A DNA stretch of 35,397 nucleotides from Ferruginibacter sp. (GTDB lineage Bacteria > Bacteroidota > Bacteroidia > Chitinophagales > Chitinophagaceae): NCBI GenBank assembly GCA_025352695.1, contig JANXSK010000065.1, positions 1 through 35,397 on the forward strand. The letters run 5' to 3'. Every line of letters starts with the position of its first letter. The first letter of the stretch is position 1. The notes beneath the pieces are model-generated. The model searched no databases, had not been told where the DNA came from, and saw nothing but the letters and a program-made list of their open reading frames with translations. Made by a program: the position numbers and the translations under genes. This document shows, piece by piece, positions 9,879-20,079 of this stretch.

Positions 9879-11240
9879 ATGTATTCAAAATATAAGTGCT
9901 TTATTTTTATCCTTTTACTTAGCTGTTTTTCTGCCCTTGCACAAAAAAAAATAATAGAAAATAATCTAAAGCCTGACACTGTGATTATTATAAAAAGTAA
10001 ACCTGCAATAATGGTTGCACCAGATAACACCAAAACAGACAGTTTTTTGGTACAATTGCTTCAAAAATATCCTCAATATTTTGATAGCGTGTTACAAAAC
10101 AAGCGGCAATGGAATGTTCAATTTATTTATACTCAGATAAATAAAGGAGCGAATGGAATTCCAACACTCAAAAATTATTATTTTAATGTAAATCCCGATC
10201 AATATTTTTATCCTGCTTCCACTGTAAAACTACCAATCTGCTTACTGGCATTACAAAAGTTAAATGAATTAAAGCAAACTGGTATTGATAAAAATACTAC
10301 GATGCTGACAGAACAAAATCAAGCAGGGCAAACAGTTGTTTACAACGACCCTACATCACCCGATGGTAAACCAACTATAGCGAATTATATAAAAAAAATA
10401 TTAATGGTGAGCGATAATGATGCGTACAACAGGTTGTATGAATTTTTGGGCAGGCAATATATCAATGAACAATTACATCAAAAGGGTTATAATAATGTGC
10501 AATTGCTGCATAGATTAAGCATCGCTTTAACCGAAAATCAAAACAGGGCAACTAACCCAATCAATTTTTTAGACAATAATAATAAAATTATTTTCAGCCA
10601 GCCTATGCAATATGATAGCTCAAAATATAAGCAACGTCAGGATACTTTTGGTACAGGTTATCATATAGGCGGGGTAAATTATTACAAGGGTAACCAATTG
10701 GTAAATAGTCCAATGAATTTTTCAACTAAAAACAGGATTAGCTTACCTGATCTGCACAATATTTTACTGAGTATTGTTTTTCCCGAAAAAGTGGCCAGTT
10801 CACAAAGATTTAATATAACACTTGATGATAGAAACTTTATGTTGAAATACATGAGCCAGTTACCAACCGAAAGTACATTTCCGCCTTACTCCGCAGATTC
10901 AATTACCTATTGGCCAGCCTACTGTAAGTTTTTATTATATGGATCTGAAGCAGGTGATTTTCCAAAAAATATCCGCATTTTTAATAAGGTAGGAGATGCA
11001 TATGGTCAGTTAACAGATGTTGCCTATATAGTTGATTTTGATAAAAAGATTGAATTCTTTTTATCAGCAACTATATATTGTAATAGTGATGGTATTTTGA
11101 ATGATGATAAATATGATTATGACACCATTGGATATCCATTTATGAAACAACTTGGTGAAGTGATTTATCAGTACGAAGCAGAGCGTAAAAGGAATATTGA
11201 ACCCGATTTATCTAACCTGATTTTTAAGTATGATAAATAG
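9879..11240 (+). CDS. Exported beta-lactamase-fold serine hydrolase
   Basis: The 453-residue protein has a clear signal peptide (hydrophobic residues 8-19, SALA-Q). It carries the three class A beta-lactamase motifs: YPASTVK with Ser114 and Lys117, SDN at 178-180, and a K-x-G triad at 370-372 (KVG rather than the usual KTG). It is much longer than true class A beta-lactamases, with roughly 90 residues before the SxxK motif and a long stretch between SDN and KVG. It belongs to the broad class A beta-lactamase-related serine hydrolases; a role in peptidoglycan or peptide hydrolysis is as likely as antibiotic hydrolysis, and resistance should not be inferred. It is transcribed divergently from secDF. 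Confidence 0.83.
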   Translation: MYSKYKCFIFILLLSCFSALAQKKIIENNLKPDTVIIIKSKPAIMVAPDNTKTDSFLVQLLQKYPQYFDSVLQNKRQWNVQFIYTQINKGANGIPTLKNYYFNVNPDQYFYPASTVKLPICLLALQKLNELKQTGIDKNTTMLTEQNQAGQTVVYNDPTSPDGKPTIANYIKKILMVSDNDAYNRLYEFLGRQYINEQLHQKGYNNVQLLHRLSIALTENQNRATNPINFLDNNNKIIFSQPMQYDSSKYKQRQDTFGTGYHIGGVNYYKGNQLVNSPMNFSTKNRISLPDLHNILLSIVFPEKVASSQRFNITLDDRNFMLKYMSQLPTESTFPPYSADSITYWPAYCKFLLYGSEAGDFPKNIRIFNKVGDAYGQLTDVAYIVDFDKKIEFFLSATIYCNSDGILNDDKYDYDTIGYPFMKQLGEVIYQYEAERKRNIEPDLSNLIFKYDK

Positions 11241-11339
11241 AAATTTTAAAAACTTTCGAATATTGTAGCAGGAAATAACAAAAAAATCAATAAAAATTTA
11301 TTTGGTCAATTTACCCGTTAATAAATGTTTGGTTTCCTG

Positions 11340-11347
11340 TAAATTTG
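11340..11347 (+). promoter_or_regulatory. Putative aminotransferase promoter, -7 element
   Basis: TAAATTTG matches the Bacteroidota -7 consensus TAnnTTTG and lies 19 bp before the aminotransferase ATG. This would give a very short leader. The -33 position has only TTA rather than TTG. Confidence 0.45.
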
Positions 11348-11366
11348 CGATTCTAAAATAAAAAAC

Positions 11367-12557
11367 ATGTATTTTTCTTCTTTATTAGATCGCTTTGCAG
11401 AACCCGAAACATTGAAAATGGCCAAGCTTGGTCGTGAATTAAGGGCAAAAGGAATTGACGTAATTGACTTAAGTTTGGGCGAACCAGACTTTGATACTCC
11501 ACAACATATTAAAGATGCGGCCATTAAAGCCATCAATGATAACTGGAGCCATTATACCCCCGTTGCAGGTTTTGCAGATTTAAGAGAAGCGGTTTGTACC
11601 AAATTAAAAAGAGACAATAACCTTGATTACAAACCTGAAAATATTGTTACTTCAACCGGAGCAAAACAAAGTTTAGCCAATGCTATTTTAGCTGTAGTTG
11701 ATGATGGAGATGAAGTTGTAATACCAACACCTTACTGGGTTACTTATTCTGAATTGGTAAAGATTGCCCGTGGTGTAGTGGTCCAGGTTAGTACTTCATT
11801 AGAAAGCGGTTTTAAGGTTACACCTGCTCAACTAGAAGCAGCCATCACTGAAAAAACTACCTTATTCATGTTTTCATCTCCCTGCAATCCTTCAGGTGCT
11901 GTGTACAGTAAAGTTGAGTTGGAAGGTCTTGCAAATGTGTTGAGGAAATATCCAAATGTGTACATTATCTCGGATGAGATTTATGAGTATATCAATTTTG
12001 TAGGCAAACATGAAAGTATTGCGCAATTCAGTGATCTTAAAGAAAGAATTATTTTAATAAATGGATTAAGTAAAGGCTTTGCTATGACAGGCTGGCGCCT
12101 TGGTTATATTGCAGCAAATGTAGAGGTTGCAAAGGCTTGCGAAAAACTACAAGGACAATTTACAAGCGCCACTTGTTCCATTACTCAAAAAGCGGCTGTA
12201 GTAGCTTTAACAACCGATTTAAAACCTTCTAAGGAAATGGCGGAAGAATTTACCAAGAGAAGAGCGAGGGTGATGAAAATTATTGAAGAGGTGCCTGGAA
12301 TAAAATGCAGTGAACCTGAAGGAGCTTTTTATATTTTTCCAGATGTATCTTCTTATTATGGTAAATCTGATGGAGAAGATGTAATCACTAATTCGGCTGA
12401 TTTTTCGATGTATTTGTTAAACAAAGCGCATGTATCCTCCGTGATGGGAGAGGCGTTTGGCGAACCTAAATGTGTACGGTTTTCATTTGCCAACAGCATG
12501 GTAAACATAGAAAGGGCTTGGGTAAGAATTATTGAGGCGTTGGCTAAATTAAAATAG
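11367..12557 (+). CDS. Class I PLP-dependent aminotransferase (aspartate type)
   Basis: This is a 396-residue fold-type I aminotransferase of the bacterial aspartate aminotransferase Ib subgroup. Visible elements are LSLGEPDFDTPQHI at the N terminus and STGAKQS near residue 95. NPSGA (Asn174), SDEIYEYINF (Asp203, contacts the PLP ring nitrogen) and INGLSKGFAMTGWRLGY with the Schiff-base Lys236 follow. A late Arg in the CVRFSFA region fits the substrate carboxylate site. The likely reaction is transfer of the amino group between aspartate and 2-oxoglutarate, although related enzymes act on other amino acids. It is preceded by a TAnnTTTG promoter motif and is convergent with coaE, from which it is separated by a long inverted repeat. 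Confidence 0.92.
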   Translation: MYFSSLLDRFAEPETLKMAKLGRELRAKGIDVIDLSLGEPDFDTPQHIKDAAIKAINDNWSHYTPVAGFADLREAVCTKLKRDNNLDYKPENIVTSTGAKQSLANAILAVVDDGDEVVIPTPYWVTYSELVKIARGVVVQVSTSLESGFKVTPAQLEAAITEKTTLFMFSSPCNPSGAVYSKVELEGLANVLRKYPNVYIISDEIYEYINFVGKHESIAQFSDLKERIILINGLSKGFAMTGWRLGYIAANVEVAKACEKLQGQFTSATCSITQKAAVVALTTDLKPSKEMAEEFTKRRARVMKIIEEVPGIKCSEPEGAFYIFPDVSSYYGKSDGEDVITNSADFSMYLLNKAHVSSVMGEAFGEPKCVRFSFANSMVNIERAWVRIIEALAKLK

Positions 12558-12576
12558 GTAAAAGCATGAGGCGATT

Positions 12577-12622
12577 GGCTGAAAGCAAACATGAAATATT
12601 GATCCTTGTTCCGCTTTCAGCC
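12577..12622. repeat. Inverted repeat between convergent genes
   Basis: A perfect 10-bp inverted repeat (12577-12586 with 12613-12622, arm GGCTGAAAGC) encloses a 26-base loop. The right arm overlaps the last codons and stop of coaE. There is no T tract directly after either arm, so it is a weak candidate for a shared terminator or mRNA-end stabiliser. Confidence 0.5.
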
Positions 12623-13207
12623 TGCAGCCTGCTTTAAAAACGCTTCATGAATTTTTAAAACCTGCGGTATTACCAATTCCTGCCCATTATTGATAATTAC
12701 ATAATCGCACAGCTTCATTTTTTTTTCTTCTTCCATCTGCTTGTTCATCCTTGCTATCACCGCTTCTTGTGTACTATTATCCCTTTGCATCACCCGGCTT
12801 ATCCTAAGTTCTAATGGAGCAAATACTCCAATCACTTTATCTAAATATTTATTTGCCCCACTCTCAAATAAAATGGCTGCTTCCTTTATGACATAAACAC
12901 TATGTTGTTGTTGCATCCAGTATTCAGCGTCTGCAATTGTTGCGGGGTGTACGATGTCATTTAATTGTGCCAGTTTTTCTGGATTATTAAACACTAGTCC
13001 TGATAAACAGGAACGATTTAAAATACCATTTTGGTAAATTTCTTTTCCAAATGCGTCTATCAGTTGTTCTTTTAAAAATACATCTTCATTCATTAATTTT
13101 TTAGCTGCATCATCTGCATAATACACCGGTATCCCCAGTATTTCAAATATTGTAGCAATAGTACTTTTACCACTGCCGATGCCGCCTGTAATGCCAACTC
13201 TTAACAT
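12617..13207 (-). CDS. coaE: Dephospho-CoA kinase
   Basis: The 196-residue protein begins MLRVGITGGIGSGKSTIA, with the Walker A P-loop at residues 8-15. The adenylate-kinase-like CoaE pattern follows: IPVYYADDAAKKLM, the IVHPA segment, and YVIKEAAILFESG with the lid after it. It phosphorylates the 3' hydroxyl of the ribose of dephospho-CoA, the final step of coenzyme A synthesis in the cytoplasm. Length is normal for the family. It lies downstream of yajC on the same strand; in many Bacteroidota coaE is part of the nusB-DUF1573-yajC cluster, but here 215 bp and a hairpin separate it. No YbbR-like gene is present in between. Confidence 0.96.
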   Translation of the reverse strand: MLRVGITGGIGSGKSTIATIFEILGIPVYYADDAAKKLMNEDVFLKEQLIDAFGKEIYQNGILNRSCLSGLVFNNPEKLAQLNDIVHPATIADAEYWMQQQHSVYVIKEAAILFESGANKYLDKVIGVFAPLELRISRVMQRDNSTQEAVIARMNKQMEEEKKMKLCDYVIINNGQELVIPQVLKIHEAFLKQAAG

Positions 13208-13301
13208 ACTTTAATTTATTTTATGTCTGATTTCTGATGTCTGATTTGTTCCAACTCATTGATACAACTCTTTGGCTGTAGCATTGCTATTACAAATAAA
13301 A

Positions 13302-13328
13302 AACCGGACGCTTTTTAAACGACCGGTT
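13302..13328 (-). terminator. Probable terminator after yajC
   Basis: AACCGG at 13302-13307 pairs with CCGGTT at 13323-13328, with two further inner pairs after an A-A mismatch and a nine-base loop. On the - strand the hairpin is followed by TTTTATTTG, as expected for an intrinsic terminator of the nusB-DUF1573-yajC transcript. It lies 95 bp after the yajC stop. Confidence 0.6.
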
Positions 13329-13422
13329 AAAATTATAAATTAAATATTGCATTGTCACTATGACACTAATTGAAACCTCCTTGTTTTTGAAGTCCTGCCT
13401 TTTTCCCTTTAGGGGATAGGGG

Positions 13423-13764
13423 TTATGCTTTAGTTTCTGCTACAGGTTTATTTAAAGTAGCAGACATTTCTAAACTAATGGTGCTTTTTTCAATTTTAAG
13501 ATAGCTTCCCGGACTTACCTCCAGGCTTAAAGTACCATCTTCATTTACTTTGTTTATTGTTCCATGTATACCAGCAATGGTTACTACTTTATCACCCTTT
13601 TTTAAATCGGCAATAAATGTTTTTTGTTGTTTTGCTTTTTTTGCCTGCGGCCGAATCATAAACATCCAGAAAACTAATATCATCAGTCCCATAAAAATTA
13701 ATGAAAAACTGCTGCTGCCTTTTCCCTGCGGATCCATCATTAAAAAAATACTTAATAGTTGCAT
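13423..13764 (-). CDS. yajC: Preprotein translocase subunit YajC
   Basis: The 113-residue protein has a single membrane helix at about residues 20-37 (FSLIFMGLMILVFWMFMI). The diagnostic RPQAKKAKQQ motif follows, and then the small beta domain LKKGDKVVTIAGIHGTI. YajC is an inner-membrane accessory of the Sec translocon that associates with SecD and SecF; the fused secDF lies about 3.7 kb away. Its start is 35 bp downstream of the DUF1573 gene on the same strand, so the two are probably cotranscribed. Identification is secure. Confidence 0.95.
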   Translation of the reverse strand: MQLLSIFLMMDPQGKGSSSFSLIFMGLMILVFWMFMIRPQAKKAKQQKTFIADLKKGDKVVTIAGIHGTINKVNEDGTLSLEVSPGSYLKIEKSTISLEMSATLNKPVAETKA

Positions 13765-13799
13765 GTGTGTTGAATTGATTATTAAAGATTAAAAATTAT

Positions 13800-14234
13800 T
13801 TATTTGGCTTCAGTAACTTCTCCATTTAATAAAAGCTGGGGAAATTCTGGATGCGCATTTGAAGAAACTGTAATTGTTTTTTGGTTAGTACCTGCTTTTC
13901 CTTTGCTGTTAAATACCACTTTTATAAATGCAGTTTCACCCGGGGGAATTGGTTTTTCTGGTTTTTCAGGTACCGTGCAACCACAACTTGCAGTTGCATT
14001 GGTTATTATTAATGGCTTTTTACCATTATTTTTGAACCTGAAATTGTAGGTTACTTTTTCGCCTTCGGTAACAGTACCAAAATTGTATACACTATCTATA
14101 ATTTGTACGGTGGTACTATCTTGTGCAGCCATTTCAGCCATAGTAGCTGAGCCATCTACCACTTTATCTTTTTTACGAATATCGCAACAAATAAAAGTTA
14201 TTGCAATCATTAAAAACAAACCAATTTTTTTCAT
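13800..14234 (-). CDS. DUF1573 exported protein, putative lipoprotein
   Basis: The 144-residue protein starts with a short basic and hydrophobic signal (MKKIGLFLMIAITFICC). Two cysteines at 16-17 could be a lipid attachment site, although the lipobox is poor. The rest is one DUF1573 beta-sandwich domain: VYNFGTVTEGEKVTYNFRF, then NNGKKPLIITNATASCGCTV with the conserved CGC, then PPGETAFIKVVFNSKGKAG and ITVSSNAHPE. The fold is similar to ASPM/MSP-like immunoglobulin domains. Its role is unknown; the position between nusB and yajC is a conserved arrangement in Bacteroidota. A TAACTTTG motif just upstream suggests it can be transcribed from its own promoter. Confidence 0.9.
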   Translation of the reverse strand: MKKIGLFLMIAITFICCDIRKKDKVVDGSATMAEMAAQDSTTVQIIDSVYNFGTVTEGEKVTYNFRFKNNGKKPLIITNATASCGCTVPEKPEKPIPPGETAFIKVVFNSKGKAGTNQKTITVSSNAHPEFPQLLLNGEVTEAK

Positions 14235-14248
14235 TCGGTATTTTTTTG

Positions 14249-14256
14249 CAAAGTTA
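14249..14256 (-). promoter_or_regulatory. Putative DUF1573-yajC promoter, -7 element
   Basis: The - strand reads TAACTTTG, an exact TAnnTTTG match, 15 bp before the DUF1573 start. The leader would be only a few bases. No -33 TTG was found at the expected spacing. Confidence 0.45.
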
Positions 14257-14262
14257 TATTTT

Positions 14263-14309
14263 AAAAGCTAAAAGTAAAAGTCCTAAAGCAAAAGTCTAAA
14301 AGCAAAAAA
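14263..14309. repeat. Low-complexity TAAAAGC-like repeats
   Basis: The stretch consists of irregular copies of words such as AAAAGCTA, AAAGTCCTAAAGC and AAAGTCTAAAAGC, spaced about 7-15 bp. It lies in the 178-bp gap between nusB and the DUF1573 gene. It may be slippage-derived filler; no coding potential or clear site is seen. Confidence 0.45.
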
Positions 14310-14412
14310 CTATACATTCTTTTCTAATTAATATTTCTCCTTCCGGTTATATCCTATTGTTATTAGATTTGGAATATGCTTTTTATCAACATTAAAAAAC
14401 TTTCTATTAAAA

Positions 14413-15345
14413 CTACAACGTACTGTTTTTAAATGTTTTCTTATTGATCTTTCCTTCTGCCGTAAGTTCTTTATGTATATTATCTAAAATTCCGTTTATA
14501 AATTGACCACTTTGCGGTGTACTGTAGTCTTTTGCAAGATCTATATATTCATTAATAGTAACTCTTGTAGGGATGGTTTCAAAAAACAAAAATTCGGATA
14601 TACCCATTTCAATAATTATTAAATCAAGCGCTGCAATACGATCGGCATCCCAATTTTTTAATTTAGGCTTTAGTAATCCCATACTTAAGGCTTTCTTTTC
14701 AATGGTTGTTTCTAAAAGCCCTTTAGCAAAATCCCATTTTTCTTTACTTACAAATTCATCAAAATTATAACTGCCGGGTTTTTGTAAAAAATTCAGCAGC
14801 AGTACATTCATCATTTCAGCATCATCATCCCAGTTTATAAAATGTTCCTCCAAATGGCTGATGAAGTTGTCATTGGGCAGCATCAGATCGGTAAAAATAA
14901 ATTCAAGAATATCTTTCTCTCCTTTTTTATTCCTGCTTTGTAAATCGATGTAATCTGTGTATTCTTCAGATAGTGCAAGTGCCTGGTATGTCTTTTTTAA
15001 TAACTCTTCTTCAATAAGCAATGCGGGCTTTGTTTCTGCACAGGCTGCTACGTAACTGCGTTCTTCCACAATTCTCCACAACAATTCATTGCCAGCTATT
15101 TTGGTGTTAATATTAAGATCCTGTTCTGTTGGTAAATGTTTGGAGGCTTTTTTTAGCGCATCCTTCTCTGAATATTTTGCTACCTCACTTAAAAAGTAGA
15201 CAAGGTAAACAAACAGACGGCGACTTTGGTCAATCTGCTTTCTTAAAAGTCTTACAGCTTCGGCTGGATTTGCATCGTCGCTCTTACTATCTAAAGTATA
15301 CAAAGTTTGCATTACTTTAACCCGGATATTTCTTCTGCTTATCAT
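14413..15345 (-). CDS. nusB: Transcription antitermination factor NusB
   Basis: At 310 residues it is about twice the length of E. coli NusB, as is usual in Bacteroidota, where a long helical N-terminal extension precedes the core. It opens with SRRNIRVKVMQTLYTLD, the RNA-binding basic helix. The C-terminal core has WDADRIAALDLIIIEMGISE, then PTRVTINEYIDLAKDYSTPQSGQFINGILD, a highly conserved NusB signature. NusB with NusE (S10) binds boxA RNA in rRNA leader transcripts and supports antitermination. It is the first gene of the nusB-DUF1573-yajC set; a TAAATTTG element precedes it. Confidence 0.94.
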   Translation of the reverse strand: MISRRNIRVKVMQTLYTLDSKSDDANPAEAVRLLRKQIDQSRRLFVYLVYFLSEVAKYSEKDALKKASKHLPTEQDLNINTKIAGNELLWRIVEERSYVAACAETKPALLIEEELLKKTYQALALSEEYTDYIDLQSRNKKGEKDILEFIFTDLMLPNDNFISHLEEHFINWDDDAEMMNVLLLNFLQKPGSYNFDEFVSKEKWDFAKGLLETTIEKKALSMGLLKPKLKNWDADRIAALDLIIIEMGISEFLFFETIPTRVTINEYIDLAKDYSTPQSGQFINGILDNIHKELTAEGKINKKTFKNSTL

Positions 15346-15369
15346 TCTAAAAGAACTTTATTTGGATGG

Positions 15370-15377
15370 CAAATTTA
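15370..15377 (-). promoter_or_regulatory. Putative nusB promoter, -7 element
   Basis: The - strand reads TAAATTTG, matching TAnnTTTG, 25 bp upstream of the nusB start. No clear TTG lies at the -33 position. Confidence 0.45.
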
Positions 15378-15524
15378 AGGGATTAAAATTTGGCAGCAGG
15401 CAGTTCGGGATTTTAAGTGTAATAAATTTTTAGTTGATATTAATTGCCTTGCTGTCATTGTCATTAACCATAAGTCTTTTGATAACGACATAATGAAAAA
15501 ATGTCTGCCATTATTTGACTATTT

Positions 15525-15553
15525 ACTGACAATCATCCTGTTTAAACTGACAA
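15525..15553 (+). promoter_or_regulatory. Paired ACTGACAA boxes upstream of groES promoter
   Basis: Two exact copies of ACTGACAA (15525-15532 and 15546-15553) are spaced 21 bp start to start, two helical turns. They end 18 bp before the predicted -33 element of groES. The spacing suggests an activator or heat-shock regulator site. It is not the CIRCE element. The rest of the 306-bp nusB-groES gap (15346-15651) contains only the divergent promoters. Confidence 0.35.
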
Positions 15554-15570
15554 GTATGCCACTAATATCG

Positions 15571-15599
15571 TTTGGTATAAAATTGGTGTATTATTTTTG
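15571..15599 (+). promoter_or_regulatory. groESL promoter, Bacteroidota type
   Basis: TTTG at 15571-15574 is followed after 17 bp by TATTTTTG at 15592-15599, matching the Bacteroidota -33 TTTG and -7 TAnnTTTG elements with acceptable spacing. Transcription would start near 15605, giving a leader of roughly 45 bases before groES. This is the most complete promoter in the window. Confidence 0.68.
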
Positions 15600-15651
15600 C
15601 CCAATTTTAACAAGAGGCATCTAATTTAAACAAACAAAAATCAATACTATT

Positions 15652-15933
15652 ATGGCTAAGAAGTTAAACATTACGCCCTTGCATGACAGGGTGATTGTGA
15701 AACCAGCAGCTGCAGAAGAAAAATCTGCAGGAGGCATTATCATTCCTGATACTGCAAAAGAAAAACCACAACGTGGTATTGTATTATCTGCTGGCCCGGG
15801 AAAAAAAGACGAACCAGTTACAGTAAAAGCAGGAGATGCTGTTTTATACGGTAAATACTCTGGTACAGAAATTACTTTCGAAGGTGTTGAATACCTGATC
15901 ATGAGAGAAAGTGATATACTGGCAATTGTATAA
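15652..15933 (+). CDS. groES: Co-chaperonin GroES
   Basis: The 93-residue protein is a full-length Cpn10. It shows the N-terminal [15 protein letters not shown] strand, the mobile loop with [28 protein letters not shown] in the beta barrel, and the C-terminal [13 protein letters not shown]. It forms the heptameric lid of the GroEL folding chamber in the cytoplasm. groEL begins 117 bp downstream on the same strand. The gene is preceded by a clear promoter motif at 15571-15599. Confidence 0.98.
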   Translation: MAKKLNITPLHDRVIVKPAAAEEKSAGGIIIPDTAKEKPQRGIVLSAGPGKKDEPVTVKAGDAVLYGKYSGTEITFEGVEYLIMRESDILAIV

Positions 15934-15963
15934 CTCCGTCTGCCTTCCGAAGGTGGAACTTAG

Positions 15964-17688
<1,725 letters not shown>

Positions 17689-17715
17689 CAACATCGCATT
17701 ACAAAATAATAAAAG

Positions 17716-17743
17716 TCCCCTTCATTTTGGAGGGGATTTTTTT
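17716..17743 (+). terminator. groESL intrinsic terminator
   Basis: TCCCCTTC at 17716-17723 pairs with the GGAGGGGA ending at 17736 (including one G-U pair) around a five-base loop. Seven T residues follow directly at 17737-17743. It lies 28 bp after the groEL stop. Confidence 0.85.
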
Positions 17744-17935
17744 GTCCCGGCTAAAAAGCAATGTGGTATATCGTTGCATCGCCCTCGTGTACAAAATACC
17801 TATGAGGAACTTTTATCAATAAGATTTCGAAACTAAAATTTCTCTTACAAAATAATTGCCTGATTAAAATTTTTAAAGGTTTATGGCACAAATAGTATTT
17901 CATTTATGTGTGGTAATGCTAAATAAAAATAGCTG

Positions 17936-17943
17936 TAAATTTG
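17936..17943 (+). promoter_or_regulatory. Putative hutU promoter, -7 element
   Basis: TAAATTTG matches TAnnTTTG and lies 21 bp before the hutU ATG, after the groEL terminator. A clear -33 TTG is lacking. Confidence 0.45.
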
Positions 17944-17964
17944 AGCGGTCATTAAACTTTTTTT

Positions 17965-19641
17965 ATGCAAGAGGTTACTTCAAAATACGATGTTATAAAA
18001 TACAAAACGCCTGTTGGTAACACCTTAACCTGTAAAGGTTGGATTCAGGAAGCAGCTTTAAGAATGCTGTTGAACAACCTCGATCCTGAAGTGGCAGAAC
18101 GACCAGAAGAATTGATTGTGTATGGCGGTCGCGGCAAAGCAGCAAGAAATTTTGAAAGCCTCGACCTTATTATAAAAGCGTTAAAAGATTTAAACAACGA
18201 TGAAACCTTGCTGATACAAAGTGGCAAGCCTGTTGGCATCCTTAAAACACATACAGATGCCCCAAGGGTATTAATTTCCAATTCGCAATTGGTTCCTAAA
18301 TGGGCTACCTGGGAACATTTTGATGAGCTGGAAAAAAAAGGGTTAATCATGTACGGGCAAATGACAGCAGGTTCCTGGATTTATATCGGCTCTCAGGGAA
18401 TTGTACAAGGTACTTATGAAACCTATGCTGCTGCTGCCAATAAAGATTTTGGAGGTACACTAAAAGGTACACTTAATGTAACTGCTGGTCTTGGCGGAAT
18501 GGGAGGCGCTCAACCGCTTGCCATCACAATGAACGAAGGTGTTGCGCTGATTGCTGAAGTAGAAGAATGGCGAATAGATAAACGCATTGAAACAAAATAC
18601 CTGGATATAAAAATTACCGATATTGATGCGGCGATTGATACAGCACTTGATGCAAAGAAAAATGGACAGTCGCTATCAATTGGTGTATTGTGCAATGCGA
18701 TAACTTTATTACAACGATTGGTTGAAAGAAATATTATTCCCGATACATTAACAGACCAAACATCGGCACACGATCCGTTAATTGGTTACATCCCACACAA
18801 TCTTACCAATGAACAAGCCAATGTTTTAAGACAACAAAATCCTGCACAATATATTGACATGAGTTATGACAGTATGAAACTGCATGTGGAGTTAATGTTG
18901 CAATTACAAAAAATGGGGTCAATAACTTTTGATTATGGAAATAATTTAAGAGCAAGGGCACAAGAAAGAGGGTTGAAGAACGCCTTCGATTTTCCGGGAT
19001 TTGTACCTGCCTATATCCGTCCGTTATTTTGCGAAGGTAAAGGCCCTTTTCGCTGGGTTGCCCTTAGTGGTGATCCGGAAGATATTCGGGTAACTGATAA
19101 TTTAATGTTATATCTATTTCCCAAAAATGAAAGCATGCACCGTTGGATAAAAATGGCGCAGGAACGCATCGCCTTTCAAGGATTGCCTGCACGTATTTGC
19201 TGGATCGGGCAGGGTGACAGGGAAAAGGCCGGACTTGCTTTTAATGAATTGGTACGTACAGGAAAAGTAAAAGCCCCCATCGTAATTGGAAGAGATCATT
19301 TAGATACAGGATCGGTAGCAAGTCCGAACCGGGAAACTGAAGCCATGTTGGATGGCAGCGACGCCATTGCTGACTGGCCCATTTTAAATGCATTAGTGAA
19401 CACTGCAGGCGGCGCAAGTTGGGTTAGCCTTCATCATGGAGGCGGTGTTGGAATGGGATACAGTATTCATGCAGGAATGGTGATAGTTGCAGATGGCACT
19501 CCCGAAGCTGCAGCAAGGCTAAGCCGTGTTTTACGGAATGATCCGGGCATTGGTATTATTCGACATGCGGATGCAGGCTATGATATTGCCAAAGATACCA
19601 GCCGTAAATTCGGTCTTGATATTACGGAAAGGTTGAAATAA
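17965..19641 (+). CDS. hutU: Urocanate hydratase
   Basis: The 558-residue enzyme converts urocanate to 4-imidazolone-5-propionate, the second step of histidine degradation, with tightly bound NAD. The NAD-binding signature [10 protein letters not shown] is at residues 175-184. [16 protein letters not shown], the Cys412 region [15 protein letters not shown] (matching the active-site Cys410 of the Pseudomonas enzyme), [18 protein letters not shown] and [13 protein letters not shown] are intact. Length is normal. The usual partners hutH, hutI and hutG are absent from the window: the gene stands alone between the groESL terminator and the T9SS cargo gene, with its own promoter motif. The other steps must be encoded elsewhere, or the pathway is incomplete. 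Confidence 0.97.
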   Translation: MQEVTSKYDVIKYKTPVGNTLTCKGWIQEAALRMLLNNLDPEVAERPEELIVYGGRGKAARNFESLDLIIKALKDLNNDETLLIQSGKPVGILKTHTDAPRVLISNSQLVPKWATWEHFDELEKKGLIMYGQMTAGSWIYIGSQGIVQGTYETYAAAANKDFGGTLKGTLNVTAGLGGMGGAQPLAITMNEGVALIAEVEEWRIDKRIETKYLDIKITDIDAAIDTALDAKKNGQSLSIGVLCNAITLLQRLVERNIIPDTLTDQTSAHDPLIGYIPHNLTNEQANVLRQQNPAQYIDMSYDSMKLHVELMLQLQKMGSITFDYGNNLRARAQERGLKNAFDFPGFVPAYIRPLFCEGKGPFRWVALSGDPEDIRVTDNLMLYLFPKNESMHRWIKMAQERIAFQGLPARICWIGQGDREKAGLAFNELVRTGKVKAPIVIGRDHLDTGSVASPNRETEAMLDGSDAIADWPILNALVNTAGGASWVSLHHGGGVGMGYSIHAGMVIVADGTPEAAARLSRVLRNDPGIGIIRHADAGYDIAKDTSRKFGLDITERLK

Positions 19642-20079
19642 GATTGTAGAAATATAATACAATGTAGTTTAGTTAAGCAACCCGAGTGGCGGGTGAAGCC
19701 TCTCCGCAATTGATAAATAGATAACATTTTGTTCGCTGTCTACCAATGTGTAGGCGGCTTTTTTAAACCAAAATTGTAATATATTTTCTGGTCGCCATTT
19801 CTTTCGAATAAATCAATAAGAATTTTTTTATTATAAATTCCCCTGTTTATTCGCATAAATAAAAAATAGTTTAAATAGTTATTAAATACTAAATTTTATT
19901 TATACTTTGTTGTCATTAAGTAATGTTATACTACCATTTTATTTCTAAGTTTGTCACCTGCCACATTTCACTATAAATCTTACCTCTCTATTAAATAAGG
20001 AATTAAATTATTCCTTGCTTGTTTATTAAGTGCTTTTTTGTTTAGTATTACTATGTAATTATTATTAATCATTTTTTAT
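19642..20079 (+). other. 438-bp intergenic region with possible structured RNA or terminator
   Basis: No gene is visible. Just after hutU, ACCCG 19680-19684 pairs with CGGGT 19690-19694. AAGCC 19696-19700 can close with GGCTT 19756-19760, which runs into TTTTTT, and a small CTAC/GTAG hairpin lies inside. This could be a complex terminator of hutU or part of a structured RNA. From about 19790 to 20079 the sequence is very AT-rich and shows no clear motif; an imperfect promoter-like TATACTTTG lies near 19901-19911. Confidence 0.35.

Noticed and set aside
9879..11240. Antibiotic-resistance beta-lactamase
   Set aside because: The SxxK, SDN and KxG motifs are present, but the length, spacing and KVG variant place it among general beta-lactamase-fold hydrolases rather than known resistance enzymes.
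13223..13247. Tandem ATGTCTGATTT words upstream of coaE
   Set aside because: Only two copies with no symmetry or promoter context; probably slippage in non-coding sequence.
15346..15651. CIRCE operator upstream of groES
   Set aside because: No TTAGCACTC-type inverted repeat with nine-base spacer is present; only the ACTGACAA boxes and a TTTG/TAnnTTTG promoter are seen.
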